A stretch of DNA of 35,952 bases from Ignavibacteriota bacterium (GCA_003157485.1 PMJQ01000215.1:1-35952), one strand, 5' to 3'. Counted from the first letter of the stretch, positions 1 to 8,241 are shown. Numbers and translations: made by a program. The notes: generated by a model not told the origin, from the letters alone.

Positions 1-213
1 CTGCGATGCTGCACTCCCGGCCTGCATGCGATAGAAGCAGACCGCGCCCCACAGCCTGTTTTCTTAGATTCATTCTGTGTATTGTGGATGCGGGTATGCG
101 ATTGAATACATGTGAGGCGACGAATGTCATCAACCCGTAGCCTGCGGGCTTCCTTTGAAACGAAAGACGGAAGAGCCAAGACCAGGCAGACAACATGAAT
201 TAATCCGATTCTT

Positions 214-1776
214 ATGAAAACGATATTTGATCGGTGCTCGGAACTCGCGCACATCGCCGGAAAACGCAGGGCAACTTTGAGCATCATACTTCTCGGGGTC
301 AGTTCGACTCTGTGGTTTCTCATACGCGTAGTACCCAAACCCTCAAGGGCAACCTACCCCTGCATGCAGGCGGCTTCCCCGATAATGTCCGGTTTTGTGC
401 TCTGGCTTCTCGGTTTGACAGGCTCGGCGGCTGCATTCAAAAGAGCAAACGGAAAACTCAGAGAAGCTAAATACGCTGCGGCGATTCTGTTTGTGGTACT
501 CGGGCTCATCCTCGCAAACCACAGCATTGAATCAGACGCCAGGACAAACGCGAATAGCCTGGAGATCTGGTATAAGCCAAACGTGCCGCTGGGCATTGCC
601 AGAGGGATACATCCGGGGCGGGTTGCGTGGGGTCATAACCCACACATTGCATCGTGGGACGGAAAGACCGGCTCCTGGTGGGAAGATCAATTCAACAACC
701 AGACGGAAACCGACAAACTCCTCGCGCAAACCTTGCTACGTCTGACCGGAATGCAGGATGAGAAACATTCGTGGGATGCTCTGTTTCACTTCTTCAATAG
801 AGCGAGACGGAAGAGTGATGCAGGATATGCAAAGGGTGAAAGGGTGGCGATAAAGATCAACCAGAACAACACCAGCAGCCACAGAAGCAGCGATGAAATA
901 AACGCAAATCCGCAGCTGATTCTCTCCCTCCTTAAGAGCCTCGCGAATGAAGCCGGAATTCCCCAGGAGGACATTACGGTCACCGATCCCAGCAGGTTTA
1001 TTACCGATAACATATTTGAAAAGTGCCACGCGGCCTACCCTCGCGCACATTACATCGATCATATCGGGGGCGACGGACGCGAAAAGGCCACGTTCATTGA
1101 CAATGCCATTCCATACTCTATCGACAATGGAAAAGTCGCAACGGGGCTGGCGACCTGTATCGTCGAATCAGAGTATATCATCAATATGGCGATAATGAAA
1201 GGCCACGTAACGCAGGGGGTGAGTCTGTGCGCGAAGAACTATTTCGGATGCACAAACATCGAATCCGATTGGCGCAAGAATGCTCACTCAAGCGGATTCA
1301 GCCAGAGCCGCGCGGGTCTGCATACCTATTCGGTCTATCCTGACTATCTGGGTCACAGGGATCTCGGCGGAAAAACACTCTTGTTCCTCATTGACGGGAT
1401 CTACAGCGATAAATCTGTCAACGGGATTCCCGCCTTCAAGTGGTCGCTTGTGCCTTTTAACAACGACTGGCCGGGCAGTCTATTCGCTTCACAGGACGGC
1501 GTTGCCATCGATGCCGTGGTTCTTGACTTTGCCCTTGCGGAGTGGCCTGACGCACCGGACATGATGTACAGCGACTATTCCGTCAATGAATCCGCGCTGG
1601 CAGATAATCCGCCTTCCGGAACATTCTACGATCCGGAACGCACGGGCACAAGGCTTGCCAGTCTGGGCACTTCGGAACACTGGAATAATTCAACGGACAA
1701 AAAATACAGCCGCAATCTTGACAAATCAGGGAAAGGCATCGAACTTCTGTATTCTCTGGTTGCAAAGGATCGATGA
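214..1776 (+). CDS. DUF362-domain membrane-anchored protein
   Basis: 520-aa ORF; N-terminal TM segments; DUF362-like core (VAIKINQNN..., ESEYIINMAIMKGHVTQGVSLCAKNYFGC, FLIDGIYSDK, ASQDGVAIDAVVLDF). Confidence 0.8.
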   Translation: MKTIFDRCSELAHIAGKRRATLSIILLGVSSTLWFLIRVVPKPSRATYPCMQAASPIMSGFVLWLLGLTGSAAAFKRANGKLREAKYAAAILFVVLGLILANHSIESDARTNANSLEIWYKPNVPLGIARGIHPGRVAWGHNPHIASWDGKTGSWWEDQFNNQTETDKLLAQTLLRLTGMQDEKHSWDALFHFFNRARRKSDAGYAKGERVAIKINQNNTSSHRSSDEINANPQLILSLLKSLANEAGIPQEDITVTDPSRFITDNIFEKCHAAYPRAHYIDHIGGDGREKATFIDNAIPYSIDNGKVATGLATCIVESEYIINMAIMKGHVTQGVSLCAKNYFGCTNIESDWRKNAHSSGFSQSRAGLHTYSVYPDYLGHRDLGGKTLLFLIDGIYSDKSVNGIPAFKWSLVPFNNDWPGSLFASQDGVAIDAVVLDFALAEWPDAPDMMYSDYSVNESALADNPPSGTFYDPERTGTRLASLGTSEHWNNSTDKKYSRNLDKSGKGIELLYSLVAKDR

Positions 1777-1971
1777 TTTGCCGTTCCCCGATCTCATGAC
1801 GCGCAGAGGATCGTTTCTCCGTGACAAGGTTTGATCCCGGCGGGACGGGCAAAGAGGCAAGAGCAAACAGAAATGCCGGACAATTGTACCCAACAATAAG
1901 GCGGGAGGGAATAAGAAGACTGGTTATGTATTACGCGGTGAGAGCCCGCGCCACTCCTCTCTTATCAGGAC

Positions 1972-2127
1972 CTATTTACCGAGGCCGATCAATACTCCCG
2001 CAGCGATTGCCAGAAGGGCCATAATCACATAGAGGCCTGAGAAACCGAAATTCAGCAGCTGAATCAGTCCGGTTAAGACCAGCCAGATGCCCAACAGAAG
2101 CATGCCGAGGTTCTTGTTCACTTGCAT
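1972..2127 (-). CDS. small membrane protein (~51 aa)
   Basis: Within the 94-aa ORF, internal ATG at 2127 preceded by AGGAG; product MQVNKNLGMLLLGIWLVLTGLIQLLNFGFSGLYVIMALLAIAAGVLIGLGK is two hydrophobic helices. Confidence 0.7.
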   Translation of the reverse strand: MQVNKNLGMLLLGIWLVLTGLIQLLNFGFSGLYVIMALLAIAAGVLIGLGK

Positions 2128-2212
2128 TGCAAATTCTCCTCTGGTGAAATTGTGAAGCGGTTTCCTGCAAAAGGCGGGACGAAATGCCCGGATATTCAGG
2201 GCGTCAATGATC

Positions 2213-3076
2213 TCATTTTTCATCACCTTGCCTTGTATAGTCAAGCAGACGATCATAGACCGTCTTCACAATGAACGTCTCAAGCCTGGCGATCGTGTTG
2301 GGTACCGAACCACGGATACCAGAAGGCGTGTACGAGACTATGATGTTATCGCGCGTTGACGGCTTCATGTCCCGGAACGACCACGTGATCGTTGAATCCT
2401 GGAGATGATAGGTGTCCGGTTCGCAGGAGACTGAATCCTGCCTGAAAGACAAGCCGCCCTTCAGCACGACCCTGACGTCGATAGACTCGATGACGTTCTT
2501 CCACACGGTGGCATGGGAGAGATCCAGGACAAAAAAGCGCCTTCCCAAAGGGATGATAACGCTATCGCGTCCCGGAATCGAGGTAAGATCGGAGAGCGAC
2601 GTCTGTGCCCAGAAGACCGCCTTCACTCTATGGTGTTCACCCGGCGCGAATCGGGACCGGATCGTGTACCAGTCTTCATTGCCGTCGTGGATGAATTCGG
2701 GCGCGATTCGCTGTCCTTCAATCCACATTTGAACGCTCAGTATCCCGTTCGAGATCCTTTCCCCGTTTTCGTCTCCTGTCCCGGCGTGTCCGGCTGAAGG
2801 AAGTGCAAATTCCTGCGAAAGCGTATCCTTCCCCGTGTTGAGGAAGTCAGCATCCGACGCTACGGCCACGGCATTACGGTAGACAAACAAAACAAATCTC
2901 TGTCGTTGAAGCTGCAGGACACTCTCACGGCCGGATGTGATCAACCGGTCATGAAGTGCCGGAATTATAGCAGAATATCTCTTCGGTTGTCCGATTGCCG
3001 GACTTAACGTTGCAATCGAAAGCAATATGACGCAGAGCGTGCGGAGGGAGACAAAACAGCGCGAGTGTTCCTTCAT
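2213..3076 (-). CDS. hypothetical exported protein
   Basis: 287-aa ORF with N-terminal signal-like sequence (LRTLCVILLSIATLSPAIGQ). Confidence 0.7.
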   Translation of the reverse strand: MKEHSRCFVSLRTLCVILLSIATLSPAIGQPKRYSAIIPALHDRLITSGRESVLQLQRQRFVLFVYRNAVAVASDADFLNTGKDTLSQEFALPSAGHAGTGDENGERISNGILSVQMWIEGQRIAPEFIHDGNEDWYTIRSRFAPGEHHRVKAVFWAQTSLSDLTSIPGRDSVIIPLGRRFFVLDLSHATVWKNVIESIDVRVVLKGGLSFRQDSVSCEPDTYHLQDSTITWSFRDMKPSTRDNIIVSYTPSGIRGSVPNTIARLETFIVKTVYDRLLDYTRQGDEK

Positions 3077-3145
3077 GAATGTCTTGTTCTTGATCTCGTC
3101 ATAAGGGCGTCCTGGCAGTATCCGTTCCTCTCACGGGAGTGCAGC

Positions 3146-4351
3146 TCACATCATCCGTTCCGCCAGTTGAAAAGCTCTCACCTTTAACCTGTCTCCTCCA
3201 CCGAACCATATGGATTCCAGGCGGGCAGCGGGATCACCCTCCATCACGTGATCTGTGTACTCCGTAACACAGTTGAACGCCCCCCAGAGCGTGCCGCGTG
3301 AAAGATCGGCGCCCTGACCGGACTCATAAAGGTCCAGGAATGTGTTCCTGATTCCGATGATCTTCGCCGTGTCCTCACCCCCTGCGCCATCCGGCACCAG
3401 TGCATTTACATAGTCCAGGAGCTGCTTTTCGCTGATCTTTGTGCGGGCCATATGATTGAAACAGGCGTCAAGCTTCTCGTAAAGATGATCTGTTAATCCG
3501 AGCAATGAAAGCGCCTGATCCTCCGATGCACCTGATGTCTGACGGAGGGTGATATCACCCGCACCTTGCAGTACAGCGGTGAGCGTATTATTGCACACAA
3601 CGCGGATAGGCATGATCTTTACCCGAACATTCAGGCTGCCTGTGTGGCTGTTTGAGAGCAACAGGTATCTGTCAACAATGTCTCTTCCGTTTACCTTGAT
3701 GAATCCCGGCAGCTTCGCCAGGATCCAGATGCGTTCACCCCGCCCGATCATCCCGGCTGTTTCAAATACCATCTCATCGGTGCTGATCAGATTGTCGAGA
3801 CATCTGAACGCGTCCCTGTTTTGGACCGGCTCACAGTCATCTTCAACAATCCCCAGCACATCGCCTGTATCCGTTCGCACAGTTACCCAGCGGTCCACCA
3901 CATCGTCGACATGCTTTCGGCGAACAAACTCCCTCATCGGCCTCTTGACCACGGTATAGTCTAACCCAGCGGCTTCAATTGCTTCCTTTGCTGATGCCGG
4001 ATTATCCAATTCGATCCCAGCTTCGTGCCACGGGTGTTGTGCCACTCCGGGATAGGGGGATGGGGTCCGTGGAATTCGGAAGTGTTGCGCCCGAAGGGTC
4101 TTCGCGGAGACAGTCGATCGGTATAGCGGGTGGCCGACTCTAAGAATTGTATAGAGCGGAAAGCAAATTTCTCCCGTTTGAGTTCTTTGCCATCCGAGGA
4201 ATATGACTTCTTGACCGTGAGTTGCCGACTTCGGGATCTCGTCCTGAGGAGGACGGGGCACGTTCAGCGTGTCGGTTCCGCCTCGAGATTGCTTCCTGAA
4301 CATGAAGGCCTCCGTGGGACCAACCCACTCCGATTCCATCGCGCGGGGCAA
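3146..4351 (-). CDS. DUF932 / phage-plasmid-like (TIGR03299-type) protein with unusual N-terminal region; start uncertain (TTG 4351 or ATG 4339)
   Basis: Residues from about GVAQHPWHEAGIELDNPASAKEAIEAAGLDYTVVKRPM to the C-terminus match the DUF932 layout (VVCNNTLTAVLQGAG, FNCVTEYTDHV...AARLESIWFGGGDRLKVRAFQLAERMM). Confidence 0.8.
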   Translation of the reverse strand: MPRAMESEWVGPTEAFMFRKQSRGGTDTLNVPRPPQDEIPKSATHGQEVIFLGWQRTQTGEICFPLYTILRVGHPLYRSTVSAKTLRAQHFRIPRTPSPYPGVAQHPWHEAGIELDNPASAKEAIEAAGLDYTVVKRPMREFVRRKHVDDVVDRWVTVRTDTGDVLGIVEDDCEPVQNRDAFRCLDNLISTDEMVFETAGMIGRGERIWILAKLPGFIKVNGRDIVDRYLLLSNSHTGSLNVRVKIMPIRVVCNNTLTAVLQGAGDITLRQTSGASEDQALSLLGLTDHLYEKLDACFNHMARTKISEKQLLDYVNALVPDGAGGEDTAKIIGIRNTFLDLYESGQGADLSRGTLWGAFNCVTEYTDHVMEGDPAARLESIWFGGGDRLKVRAFQLAERMM

Positions 4352-4403
4352 GGGGGGAAAAACCCCCGTTGCTCAATATGTTACCACTGATTGTTCATAA
4401 GTC

Positions 4404-4437
4404 ACATCAACCCAAAGAATGAAAAAGGGATTAATCC
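4404..4437 (-). promoter_or_regulatory. 34-bp conserved motif, copy 1 (upstream of DUF932 gene)
   Basis: acatcaacccaaagaatgaaaaagggattaatcc; 32/34 identical to 5610..5643; similarity stops abruptly on the gene-proximal side. Confidence 0.65.
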
Positions 4438-4491
4438 TCCCGGGGAATCAGGCGGAAGCAGCTCAAAAACGCGGAATTGGAGGGGGCATGA

Positions 4492-5052
4492 TCACGATAC
4501 AACCCTGTAACCGGCTTCACGGGCGTACCCTGTCAGCCGTCTTGCGAGCATGCCTCTCCCTCGATGAAGTCTGGAACGGACGGTTCCGAGCGGCACATGC
4601 AGGAACTCTGCTATCTCTTCATATGGATGACCTTCGATGTCGCTCAGGATGACTGCCGTCTGAAAAACAAGGGGAAGGCCCTGAAGAGCGGTCATCACTT
4701 CATCCCCTATGTTTCGGGAATGCGGATCGACACTGGAGCTCCCGGCCAGAAGGCCTCGTGTCGGCAACTGATACCTGGCTATATTTTCCGGGCCCGAATG
4801 CGCGGCGTCATCATCGAAATCCATCAGGATCGGCTGCCGCTGCCGGCTCCGGTATGCATTGATGAAAGAGTACCTGCAGATCTTGAACAACCACGCCTTG
4901 CAGTTGGTCCCCTGGCGGAACATTTCAAAATGGATGAAGGCCTTCAACATCGTCTCCTGGACAAGGTCTCTGGACCAATGGACGTCGTGGCAGAGCCCGT
5001 AGGCAAATCTCTCCAGCGCTTCCATATGTGGAATTGCGTCGCGTTCGAACAT
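4492..5052 (-). CDS. ECF (RpoE/SigR-like) RNA polymerase sigma factor
   Basis: From ATG 5052: MFERDAIPHMEALERFAYGLCHDVHWSRDLVQETMLKAFIHFEMFRQGTNCKAWLFKICRYSFINAYRSRQRQP (region 2) and LPLVFQTAVILSDIEGHPYEEIAEFLHVPLGTVRSRLHRGR (region 4). The frame is open further upstream. Confidence 0.9.
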   Translation of the reverse strand: MFERDAIPHMEALERFAYGLCHDVHWSRDLVQETMLKAFIHFEMFRQGTNCKAWLFKICRYSFINAYRSRQRQPILMDFDDDAAHSGPENIARYQLPTRGLLAGSSSVDPHSRNIGDEVMTALQGLPLVFQTAVILSDIEGHPYEEIAEFLHVPLGTVRSRLHRGRGMLARRLTGYAREAGYRVVS

Positions 5053-5095
5053 CTCAGACGTGTTGCTCAACAGGTCACCGGGCGTTGTTTGAACT

Positions 5096-5482
5096 TTAAG
5101 AAAGGTGAAGGCGCCCCTGGCAGGGTGTCCTCTCAAATTCCGGGTACACAGATTCAGAGACTTCGTGAACGGGACTACTGGAGTGACGCTCACAGTCGGG
5201 GCACACACTTCTGGCCGGATCGCGCAGGAGAAGTGACCATCCAATCCGGGACTTGCACGCGGAGCATTTCCCGAACGTCCCGTCCTGAAGCCGGTCGAGA
5301 GCACCGGACAACTCGTCGAGTCTCGGGTCACTGCCGAGAGAAAGAAGGGAACCGAGTTCATTGTTTGAAAATCCGTCGATCGAACGGGCCCCCCCGGGCA
5401 ACTCAATATCACAGCACTCCTTCAATCGATCAACCAGAAGCGCTATGATTGAACGTCTCATGACAAGCCGGTATACCTTCAT
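5096..5482 (-). CDS. DksA/TraR C4-type zinc-finger protein
   Basis: LDRLQDGTFGKCSACKSRIGWSLLLRDPARSVCPDCE: CxxC-17-CxxC spacing as in DksA; AGGGAGGTTGATCAATT before the ATG. Confidence 0.8.
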   Translation of the reverse strand: MKVYRLVMRRSIIALLVDRLKECCDIELPGGARSIDGFSNNELGSLLSLGSDPRLDELSGALDRLQDGTFGKCSACKSRIGWSLLLRDPARSVCPDCERHSSSPVHEVSESVYPEFERTPCQGRLHLS

Positions 5483-5609
5483 AATTGATCAACCTCCCTG
5501 CAGCGGGTTGACGCTTAGTGACAGGATGAAATGCCACCCTCCGGACAGGCAAAGAAGCGCTTCTGCCCTTGCGGGACACCAGAAAAATACAGATTCGCGT
5601 CAGGGATTT

Positions 5610-5643
5610 ACATCAACCCAAAGATTGGAAAAGGGATTAATCC
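5610..5643 (-). promoter_or_regulatory. 34-bp conserved motif, copy 2 (upstream of dksA-like/ECF operon)
   Basis: acatcaacccaaagattggaaaagggattaatcc; 32/34 identical to 4404..4437; overlaps the 18-bp perfect palindrome AAAGGGATTAATCCCTTT (5630..5647). Confidence 0.65.
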
Positions 5644-5701
5644 CTTTCCGAGGGGGGGGACTGAGGAAGGATATCACGACACACGCCCGATCATTTCATT
5701 T

Positions 5702-6100
5702 TCATTTCTGAAGTCCATGTACCGAGGCCGGTCCTGACAATAACCCGGCTACTCCTCCAAGCAAAACACCGATTTCAAACGGGAGTGCGAGAAACTTGTC
5801 CATGCCCTTCCGCTTAAGATCCGCTATCCACTCTTCGTCACTATATCCGGAAAGAACCATGATGCGTGTCATTGGCCGCCGCGATTTTATCCCCGGAACC
5901 GCACTCAGGATCTGAACGGGGTTGAGACTGGTGTTCGTAACAATAACTAAATCACACTGGCTGTCCCCGCGGCCATCGGCGACATACGAACCCTCAATTG
6001 TTACACGGTAGCCGTTTGCCCGAAGTACCTCTTCGATACACGGCCCGATTTCCCGCTTCTCCGCAATGACCAGAATGTTGTGAATCGTCTCACCCCCCAT
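5702..6100 (-). CDS. degenerate response-regulator receiver-like protein
   Basis: ILVIAEKREIGPCIEEVLRANGYRV...CDLVIVTNTSLNPVQ...RIMVLSGYSDEEWIADLKRKGMDKFLALPFE follows the CheY layout but lacks the acidic pair, the phospho-Asp and the Lys. Confidence 0.65.
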   Translation of the reverse strand: MGGETIHNILVIAEKREIGPCIEEVLRANGYRVTIEGSYVADGRGDSQCDLVIVTNTSLNPVQILSAVPGIKSRRPMTRIMVLSGYSDEEWIADLKRKGMDKFLALPFEIGVLLGGVAGLLSGPASVHGLQK

Positions 6101-6170
6101 GAAGGACGGAGCCGGTATCTGAATTGAACACCGGCGCTGTATGCCGATGGACGAGTTGTTGCCAACCGAA

Positions 6171-6297
6171 CTACATCAGTCGCTCAACCAGCGGAAACGC
6201 TTTCCGATTCAATTGATCGCCCCGGCCGGACCAGATTGATTCCAGGCGGTTTGATGGATTAATTTCCAGCGCATGGTCAGTGTATTCCGCGACACAA
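6171..6297 (-). pseudogene. C-terminal remnant of a second DUF932 gene
   Basis: Reverse-strand reading CVAEYTDHALEINPSNRLESIWSGRGDQLNRKAFPLVERLM* aligns with CVTEYTDHVMEGDPAARLESIWFGGGDRLKVRAFQLAERMM* of the intact gene; homology stops at about 6297. Confidence 0.85.
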
Positions 6298-6467
6298 AAG
6301 AGCGATAGGTGGAGTAAGGAGAAGGCCAAACGCCCCTGCGAGGAAAAGGTTGCAAACTACGGCGGGAGCGTCGAGACCGTGGTCAGGCCCTGCGTGACTG
6401 ACGTCAGATTCTTTCATACGCCCTGCGACATTTGTTCAGGGAGCGGGGTTGAACGAGCGGGAGAGGG

Positions 6468-6821
6468 TTACAGCGTCTCTCCGCAATCACTACAGAATTT
6501 GTTGCCAAGCGGGTTTACTGCAGTACAGCGGGAGCACTTCTTCGGTTCCAATGACTGGCCGCATGAAGGACAGAATTTTGCCTCGCGATCGACCGGGGTA
6601 CTGCAGTAGAAACAGGGCTTCGTCACACCCTCCGGCACTGTGGATACGGATGAGGCGGTCCCTTCGCCGTCAGCACCAAAACCGTCTCGTGTCGCTTTCC
6701 GAAACTCTCGAATGCCTTTTCCGAGTCCCTGTGCCAGTTCCGGTATTTTCTTGCCGCCGAAGAAGACTACCATCAGAAGGACAACAATCAATATCTTTGC
6801 GGGGCTCAGATCTTCCAGCAT
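6468..6821 (-). CDS. TatA/MttA-like transmembrane protein fused to C-terminal double zinc ribbon
   Basis: MLEDLSPAKILIVVLLMVVFFGGKKIPELAQGLGKGIREFRKATRDG (TatA: TM + FGxxKxPELxxxLGxxIxxFRK) then CFYCSTPVDREAKFCPSCGQ...CSRCTAVNPLGNKFCSDCG. AAAGGGA upstream of ATG 6821. Confidence 0.85.
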   Translation of the reverse strand: MLEDLSPAKILIVVLLMVVFFGGKKIPELAQGLGKGIREFRKATRDGFGADGEGTASSVSTVPEGVTKPCFYCSTPVDREAKFCPSCGQSLEPKKCSRCTAVNPLGNKFCSDCGETL

Positions 6822-6974
6822 GGGTTCCCTTTGAGCAGGTGTGACAACAATTTCTCCATTGAATGTAGGAAGGCATCGACCGAGAGTCAAGGTCGTGACG
6901 CAATCCACCCGCGCTCATCAGGAGTGCCGTTCTCTGCGCACAATTCACTTTCCCATCCCCTGGTGAGCGCCCTC

Positions 6975-7017
6975 ATCCGCAACGTGCTCCACCGTGAGCG
7001 TGGAGCACGTTCCCGGC
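6975..7017. terminator. strong hairpin after the SPFH gene, without a clear T-tract
   Basis: AACGTGCTCCAC-CGTGAGC-GTGGAGCACGTT (6981..6992 / 7000..7011) is a perfect 12-bp stem, extended by ATCCGC/GCGGAT outside a 4-nt bulge. Confidence 0.6.
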
Positions 7018-7022
7018 GGATT

Positions 7023-7949
7023 CTACGGCTTCTTCCCCCCAATATTCAAGAGCGGCGTCAATTTTTGATCGTACGGCAAGATTACCGTTGAATTGTTGGG
7101 GCTATTGACAAGCTCCTTGAGCTGGGAGATGTAATACCACTGCAGATAGTTCTGCGTCAATCCATTGCCAATGATCTTCTGAGCATTCGAAATGCCCTGC
7201 GCCTCAATTGCCTTTCGTTGAGCCTCTTTTTGAGCATACTGGATCGTATACTCCATCTGCTGAGCTTCCTGGGAAGCTTTGAGCTTTGCCGCAATCGCAT
7301 CGCTGACAGTCGCAGGAGGTTCCACGTTCCTGATCAGCACGTTGTCCAGAATCACCCCCCGGCCGTTGAGTTCCTGCAGCAGCAATTCAGTGACCATTTT
7401 CGTGTAGGCATCCCTCTGGAGAGACATGACATCGCTGGCATCAAACTTTGTGGCGGCATTGACGAGCGCGGTTCTGATCGCCGGCCTCACAATCACCTCT
7501 TCGTAGTCAAGCCCGATATTGCTGTACACGTTGTTCGCCTGCGCCGGATCCAGATGATACCACACGCTGACATCAAACTTCAGGATCAGCTGGTCGCGGG
7601 AAAGTGTGGCGACTGCATCATCACCCACCTTGTTCCCTTCGTTCCTGACCGAAGACATGGTGTAGGCTTTTGTTTGAATGGACATCTTGTACACATCGGT
7701 GAGAAAAAAGATCGGGTGAATGCCGGCCGGGAGAGACTGCTGGCCGACGTTACCAAACGTGACAGGCACTCCTACAAAACCCGGCTCGATAATAGTAAAG
7801 GATGCCGAGAGCAGGGCCAGCACCGCCAAGGCGAAACTCGCTAAGCCCAGTTTCTTAAAATCAACGGGGCGAGCGACATTCCTTGGTTTGACGGTCAGCA
7901 GCACGATTCCCAGAACGATAAACAACAGAATTAAGAATGAAATAGGCAT
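7023..7949 (-). CDS. SPFH/band-7 (prohibitin-like) membrane protein
   Basis: MPISFLILLFIVLGIVLL... then band-7 core (IIEPGFVGVPVTFGNV, DVSVWYHLDPAQANNVYSNIGLDYEEVIVRPAIRTALVNAATKFDASDVMSLQRDAY) and coiled-coil; AAAGGAG before ATG 7949. Confidence 0.9.
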   Translation of the reverse strand: MPISFLILLFIVLGIVLLTVKPRNVARPVDFKKLGLASFALAVLALLSASFTIIEPGFVGVPVTFGNVGQQSLPAGIHPIFFLTDVYKMSIQTKAYTMSSVRNEGNKVGDDAVATLSRDQLILKFDVSVWYHLDPAQANNVYSNIGLDYEEVIVRPAIRTALVNAATKFDASDVMSLQRDAYTKMVTELLLQELNGRGVILDNVLIRNVEPPATVSDAIAAKLKASQEAQQMEYTIQYAQKEAQRKAIEAQGISNAQKIIGNGLTQNYLQWYYISQLKELVNSPNNSTVILPYDQKLTPLLNIGGKKP

Positions 7950-8087
7950 GTTTTGCTCCTTTGAGTATTGTTGTGACGCGTCCCGGAACGCCGGCAGGGC
8001 GGCCTGACATGCATTTTCAGGTCCGAGGGGAGTGAACAACCCATCAGGGATGAGATCCGGGCCGGCGGATGCCCAACCGGTCTAATG

Positions 8088-8117
8088 TACGACAAATTCT
8101 GTTACATTGTTGTCGTA
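8088..8117. promoter_or_regulatory. inverted repeat TACGACAA-N14-TTGTCGTA upstream of the SPFH gene (possible operator)
   Basis: Perfect 8-bp arms at 8088..8095 and 8110..8117, in the intergenic gap between the minus-strand 8242..8745 ORF and the SPFH gene. Confidence 0.35.
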
Positions 8118-8241
8118 TGACATTTCACACACAGGCTGCCCGGGAAAACATCAGATCGGATGATATGTATTCTGAGGGTACCAAAGGGAAGGCCCGATGA
8201 GATGTCCACCGGGCCTATTCCTGCTCGCGTATTCAGCGGCT

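Noticed and set aside
1-213. Possible gene end or start at the left edge
   Set aside because: No frame gave a recognisable protein or RNA signature over this short stretch.
4564-5448. 294-aa plus-strand ORF opposite the ECF/DksA-like genes
   Set aside because: Antisense to two genes with clear family motifs; no recognisable motif or RBS of its own.
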